This document shows, piece after piece, positions 58,957 to 64,000 of a stretch of DNA of 64,000 bases; within the stretch, counting starts at the first letter, position 1, and every line of letters begins with the position of its first letter. The position numbers and the translations under genes were made by a program. Location of the stretch: the NCBI GenBank assembly GCA_963971425.1, contig OZ020515.1, positions 34,607,856-34,671,855 of the forward strand, in the 5' to 3' direction. Source of the stretch: Bryoerythrophyllum caledonicum (lineage: Eukaryota > Streptophyta > Bryopsida > Pottiales > Pottiaceae). The notes under the pieces are model-generated. The model ran no database searches and was not told the origin of the DNA. It was given only the letters and a program-made list of their open reading frames with translations.

Positions 58957-59838
58957 TTAACCCTTTACCGCCCAGGGCAGTTTCTGGAAAAACCAAGTAC
59001 CCTATGCTGATTTTTTTCTTTGAACCGGACTTGATGGAAATATAATGTCTAATATTTATATCTAACCTTACAAAATTGAACTTGACCCATGACCTGAACT
59101 TTGGAGAAATTTTGCATAACATCCAACGGTTGATGGAATAGATTATAGTGTTGAACTTGACCCATGACCTGAACTTTGGAGAAATTTTGCATAACATCCA
59201 ACGGTCGATGGAATAGATTATAGTGTTTAAAGTTATTGTATATTGGTAATGAAAACTGGATTTCGGAGGGTGTACTACTTTAACCATCAATAGATTCTTG
59301 CAAGAGTTTTTTTACCTTGAATAAGAGCGGTTCACATGTGCACTAGGTTGATAGCTTTGCATTGACATATCATATATGAAGAAAATATTTATACACAAAA
59401 TTATTGGTGATTTTTTGCTTTTTTCTACTTGATTGCATACAAAAATGTTCCAACCTTATACAAATCAAAGCGGAAATTTCGTATGTGAGGAGAGAAATCA
59501 ACAATCAAAAAACAATGAAGAATGTCTTAAAGACGAAGTTCAATCAAAATTTAAGACCAAAATCAATGTGCATGTGTGTGAAATACAACATAGTATGTGC
59601 CATGGTATTCATTGTATTCAATGTATTTGAGTGTATTTGATGTATTTTGTGTTGTATTCCTAGCTTTTCCAAGAGTTCTATAAATCCAAATCATGATGTA
59701 ATTGTTGGAGAGTGTTATGTAATGTGTGAACAAATCTAACCTCGTATCTCGAAGCCTAATTCCTCATGGATTTCATGCAAATTGAGTTTCAACACCTTCA
59801 GAGTCCCATTTCGGGCTTCCTGGGCGGTAAAGGGTTAA
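58957..59838. mobile_element. 882-bp TTAA-bounded element with 16-bp perfect terminal inverted repeats
   Basis: TTAA at 58957-58960 is followed by CCCTTTACCGCCCAGG. The right end is CCTGGGCGGTAAAGGG followed by TTAA at 59835-59838, an exact inverted copy. TTAA targets and CCCT-type ends are typical of piggyBac-superfamily elements. No transposase frame is present, so it is non-autonomous. Confidence 0.85.
59076..59225 (+). repeat. 75-bp tandem duplication inside the TTAA element
   Basis: Units 59076-59150 and 59151-59225 both begin TTGAACTTGACCCATGACC and end GATTATAGTG, with one visible difference (GGTTGATGG or GGTCGATGG). Confidence 0.9.
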
Positions 59839-60025
59839 CCCCTACAGGCCCAAGTATACCTACGGGGTACAAAAAAATTCACTTTGACTGTAATTATCTT
59901 TCAATCTCTACGGCTAAAATTTACAAAATTTTAACCACATCATCTCATACAAGTTTAAAAGATCCTATGGTTACATTCTCAAAAAGTTCATCTTGACAAA
60001 TTTTAACTAACGGAGTAGGGGTTAA
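59835..60025. mobile_element. TTAA-bounded MITE, copy 3, abutting the 882-bp element
   Basis: 191 bp from TTAACCCCTACAGGCCC to AGGGGTTAA. The first TTAA is also the last TTAA of the neighbouring element. The interior matches copies 1 and 2. Confidence 0.75.
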
Positions 60026-61087
60026 GTACAACATGCCAATTCGGAAGTGATCTACAATTAGTAGGTCCGCCAATTGATTGCTTATTCAACCTTGCATGTG
60101 CGCTTCCAACGAATGGGGTGAGAATGTGTGTTGGAGTATGACGGGCAAATTATAGTGATTTCCGTGAAGTGGGGTCATGATGAAACGTATCCTATGTGTA
60201 AATGATGTTCTACATGCTCTACTACACTAGTAGACTCTCACAAGCCTCTTGAGCTTGTAGGCTTGAAGGGGGAAAGCTATTTTGCGTGCCTTGAGCCGTG
60301 AGCCGTGAGCCTTTGGTCGTGAGCCCAAAGCCAAAAAGTTAGAGAAAAAAGTAAAAGATAGTATTTTTTAATGAAGATATTTCTAATTTTAGAATAAAAA
60401 TTGGACCTATTACCGTGGATTAAATAGCAAAAGTTTCAGTGCTTATAGTTATGTTTGTAAAAATTTACGATGGAACACTCCGTACATTTGCATGTAAAGA
60501 ACTAAAGGTTTTAGGTTTATGGATCGTTAGGGAGAAGGAGAGGTCCGGATGTGGATGATTACGGTGAGGGAGAGGTCTGGAAAGAGACAATTAAGGAGAT
60601 GCCCTTGTCTAGTTTAGGGACAATTTTGGAGAGGAATATTCTATGGTCGCGAAGAATTAATGAGATTTGTGGATAAAGACAATAAGACAATCGGAAAGTT
60701 CAAGATGGAGAGAATTGAGGATAAGGGAAATTACAATGAAGAGACTTCATGGACGCGGATAAGCAGGTTTAGGGACTGCACAAGAGACAGACTTTGAGAT
60801 TAGTAGAGACATGGAGAGTTTGGAATAGGGATAAATAGGGAGAAGGAGAATTTAGAGTAGGAAGTAGGTATGGGTGGGATTTAGGGTTGAGGATTTAGGA
60901 CGTGATATAGATGAGGGCATTGGCTGTAATGTAGCGGGGAAGTATTTTCCATCATCAAATGGTGCATGCAGGGTTTAGAGTAGTGAGGTATGTTATTTAA
61001 AACTCACTGGCTGTGGCCCTTGTAGTCTCACAGCATTCTCATAAATGAACAGTAGTACAATACAAAGTTCTGATACACTTGAGATTA
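60026..61087. other. Gene-free stretch
   Basis: GAGCCGTGAGCC-type short duplications at 60292-60325, then purine-rich sequence with GGAGAGG phrases. No gene is supported. The last part is the 3' flank of the SWIM-domain gene. Confidence 0.45.
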
Positions 61088-64000
61088 CTAACGACCATAA
61101 TGTTTAAGAAGCAGAACTTGGAGAATCCGCATAATCTCGTACCAGCTAAAACTAGGACTGTGGATGAAGACATCTACCTCCGGATCTAGTCCACAAACAA
61201 TGTTGAGGATGTAGTATAAATGCTTACAGTAGGTCCACGCCCCACGTTTTCCAAGTGACTTCTTCGACATCTCTGTAAACGCTGAACAATCGCAGCTTGG
61301 AAACTGTCCAATGGTAACCAAATACCTTGATACTTGTGATATGGATTTGGACTCGAAGGTGACAATGCAACCCAATGCGTTAGGAGGAACCATACGAATC
61401 CTACAAATCTTACCAACAACAGACAATGCAGAAGCGCAACTGTTGAGCTGCTTAGTAGTAGGTGCATTGGCGTTCCTACGGATATTTTTACCATACCTCT
61501 TTTTAGGGTGCTCGTCAGGGTTGGGAGGAGTAGGATAGGCCTTGAGGTCCAGGGAGGCGACTTCGTCAACAAAAAGCTTTCGAGGGGAAAGCTCCACGTG
61601 TTTAGCTAGGCAAAAACCTGCATTCTCCAAGGCTAAAATCTACTTCTTCGTGAGGTTCGTTCCTATCTTGATAGGCCACACGTCTCGTACTTGTGGCCTG
61701 GTCATTACCCACCTCCGTCTTGTGCCCTTCACACATCGCTCAATGTCGTCGTTGCAAAAGAAAAATTGCATTATCTCTTCTCTTGCCTTCCTGAAGTTAT
61801 CCATGATACCAATGTACGTAGGGGCGGCGGTGGGCTTACCATCTTGGATGATCGTGGCAACGCATTTCTTATTCGTTTGCGCTTGTTGAGCAAAACATTT
61901 TTTTGCAGATCGGCTACGGAGTCTAGCGATATGCCACTGCCTTTCATTGCAGACGGTCTCTTGAACTGCTGTGACATGCTGAATTCGAGGCGAAGAAGGT
62001 GGAGTCTTGGATGGGACGTTGTCTTCAACCTCTGGCACTATATCCAACTCCTGGGGGCAGTCCTCCTTGGTCAGGTCCACTATTTTGCGATTACTTTGTC
62101 GTGTTCTGACCCGAGGCCGTGATACACTAATCTTATCAGGTCGGTGGGAGTCGAATTCTGAACCTGGAGGAAGGTCAGCCTTTCGTTTTAGAGATAGGAA
62201 GACTTCCTCACCTTCAAGATGAGGTTCACAAGTACAGAAGGTGGCAGCGCCAGGCATGTTGGCGAGGGCCGCATGGAGAACTTTTGCATTTCCAGACCGC
62301 TCTGCTGTACGTTGGGCGGTACGTAGTCGAAGTTCTTCCTTGGTTGGTCCGGTCCCGGCCTTCTCACCCTTTAGAAATTGATAGTACGCAACAACTTGCA
62401 TGAAGGCACGTACCATGTCATCGACGGTAGCCACATACAAATCATTGCCTCTCTTGCCTGATTGTTGCAACCACTTGTTGTGGATGGTTTCGGCAAGATT
62501 GCAGGAAGGCATCTCTGCCAACTCTGATAGGGACATATTCTGCGAAGACCACAAGATGTTAGCTCCAAATAATAATTACGTGACGTGGCATACATGTGAA
62601 CAATGTTTGGAAACTCATCCAGCTGCACCGCTCAAGGTTTGTCACCATACACTCTTACAATGACCACCTTGGAGGTGGTGCCGTTAGCAGCACCTTTATA
62701 AAAGGATACACGGAGTAATCATGTTCACAGGAAAAGAGTAAGGCTGAAAAAAATATGAAGGTGAATAACAAGTGCAGAAGACTTACGAGTTCCATAAAGC
62801 CCCCCCATTGTCTGTATCGAAAATGCCAAAACGCCAGCCACAGATCAAGACGTGGGAGGCCCTCCTCTGTTGCTGCTTCTGATGATAACCACCATGAGCG
62901 GATTGCAAGGTACTTAGTTTCAGCCTCTTCCATCGATTTAGAGTCCTTATATTGTTTGCAGAGCCGTTTGTGTTGATCGCGTAGGTCTGCCCTGATATCT
63001 GCCTGTGTGTGTTTTTCCAAAGATTGGACCCAATGGAAAAGGCACGTGCGTTCTCGGTTGGGCATGGGGACCGTCTTGTCGCCATTCCCATAAACTATGC
63101 GCACTGCAATCCAGTTCGATTGGGCGCTGTCAGCCATGAATCCCTTAAAATTGGGATTTTCAACGTCGTGACGAGCAGCAACTGCGTTGAGATTCTTCCT
63201 GAAGAGCACTTGGGCATTGGCGTCTTCGGACATCATGTCGCACACAACAATTGTCATCACTCGATAGTACGTGGAGTCGTACACATGACATGCCATTGTA
63301 GTCCATGTCTTGTGGCGCTTGACGTGGTCAAACATCATCCACGACTCCTCCAAATCACCTCCAGGCTGCATTCGATTCACCAAGTCGACGCCACTCGCTG
63401 GTCCCAATTCTGACATCTTGAATATGAATACCTTGTCATCTTCTTTACCTTGCCCCGGAAAGCGATTTTCCTGTACAAAGGCCTAGTTGCTGGAACCTCT
63501 GAGCTTGGTGATGCTATCCTGTTCACCGTAACGGCGGAGGTGCCTAAAAATAGTCACCTCGTTCCGGATACTGGGAGAAGGCATCTGCTTGAATTTGTCT
63601 AGAAGTGGGACAAGTTCAACAGAACTCAACGTCTTCTTTGTAACACCATCAGGGCAGAGAAGTAATTCTCCAAGATAGTCCTTGCTCGCCTCGAGGACAA
63701 TTGACGAGTTTGTTGCGGTAGGTGTCTTCTCAACTTGCTCTGCGATGCGAGTCTTGAGTATGTGTGCTGATTCCCTGCAAGTTCCCATCCTAACTAAATG
63801 ACTGTGGAATCCCAGATGGACACACGCTCGACTCTGATGACTCTGGCCAAGGACATAGTAAATTTTAGTGGGACACGTTTTTAAGCAAGTAGGTGGGGTC
63901 CGACATATCGAACATACGACAGTGGAGTTAAGAGGGGGGTCACAACCAGGATTAAAAGGAGAGTCAGCAGTGCCTTCCCATTCAGTTTCATTCTTTGGAG
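61088..64000 (-). pseudogene. Transposase-type gene with SWIM zinc finger, two exons, runs off the right edge
   Basis: Exon 1 runs from the right edge to 62787 in one frame with a single TAG near 63483. A 247-bp intron (GTAAGT at 62786-62781 to TTCGCAG) joins it in phase to exon 2, 62539-61088, with one TAG near 61640. The N-terminal part at the edge is Cys-rich (STVVCSICRTPPTCLKTC). The middle reads VFIFKMSELGP, WMMFDHVKRHKTWTTMACHV, NPNFKGFMADSAQSNW (candidate catalytic Asp) and CLFHWVQSLEKHT, as in MULE-type DDE transposases. Exon 2 has MPSCNLAETIHNKWLQ and the SWIM finger CDC (61286-61294), 20 residues or so, then CKH (about 61221-61229). MULE assignment rests on DDE-like region plus SWIM. 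With only two stops it is young or still partly selected. Confidence 0.65.

Overview
The window looks like nuclear DNA of a land plant, probably a seed-free one (moss-like). The evidence is spliced genes with GT..AG introns, plant-type TTTAGGG-like arrays, a DUF7086-like gene and a Ty3 chromovirus. It is AT-rich, repeat-dense and mostly made of decayed mobile DNA. The species cannot be fixed from sequence alone. I saw no rRNA, tRNA or CRISPR locus.

Layout: 1-940 holds a minus-strand transposon-type ORF killed by two TGA codons, with two short palindromes just upstream. From 1.2 to 9.7 kb are simple repeats, telomere-like sequence, dispersed repeats and a GC-rich minisatellite. 9.75-11.16 kb holds remnants of a leucine-rich-repeat gene. 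11.5-12.07 kb is a strikingly regular array of ten 33-bp palindromes at exact 52-bp or 74-75-bp centre spacing. 12.3-14.27 kb and 32.6-34.8 kb are the two halves of one decayed multi-exon gene (gene P). It is split by an 18.3-kb hAT-type element (14276-32592) flanked by the 8-bp direct repeat ATCAAGAC. More palindromes lie in the introns of gene P and downstream of it.

The hAT-type element carries four protein-coding remnants in two convergent pairs: hAT transposase (+), a long RING-containing protein (-), a smaller protein homologous to the N-terminus of the RING protein (+), and a kinase-like protein (-). Each starts next to a GC-rich CGTCCG-repeat block, and three of those blocks carry a TATA-like box. 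Younger repeats sit inside the element.

35.5-38.9 kb has an FCP1/NIF-like phosphatase remnant and further exon-like fragments. 40.1-45.0 kb is a 5'-truncated Ty3 chromovirus with a nested 852-bp insertion. 45-53.6 kb is AT-rich with foldbacks and dispersed repeats. 53.8-55.3 kb (-) is a dead DDE transposase of pogo/CENP-B type. 57.1-58.5 kb (+) is the one apparently intact cellular gene, a three-exon, 252-residue DUF7086-like protein. 58.96-60.03 kb holds two TTAA-bounded elements sharing one TTAA. 61.1 kb to the right edge (-) is a two-exon transposase-type gene with a SWIM zinc finger, running off the window.

Taken together this is a nest of insertions. The hAT element landed in gene P, smaller repeats landed in the hAT element, and another element landed in the chromovirus. 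The strongest unexplained signals are the phased palindrome array and the multi-gene hAT element.
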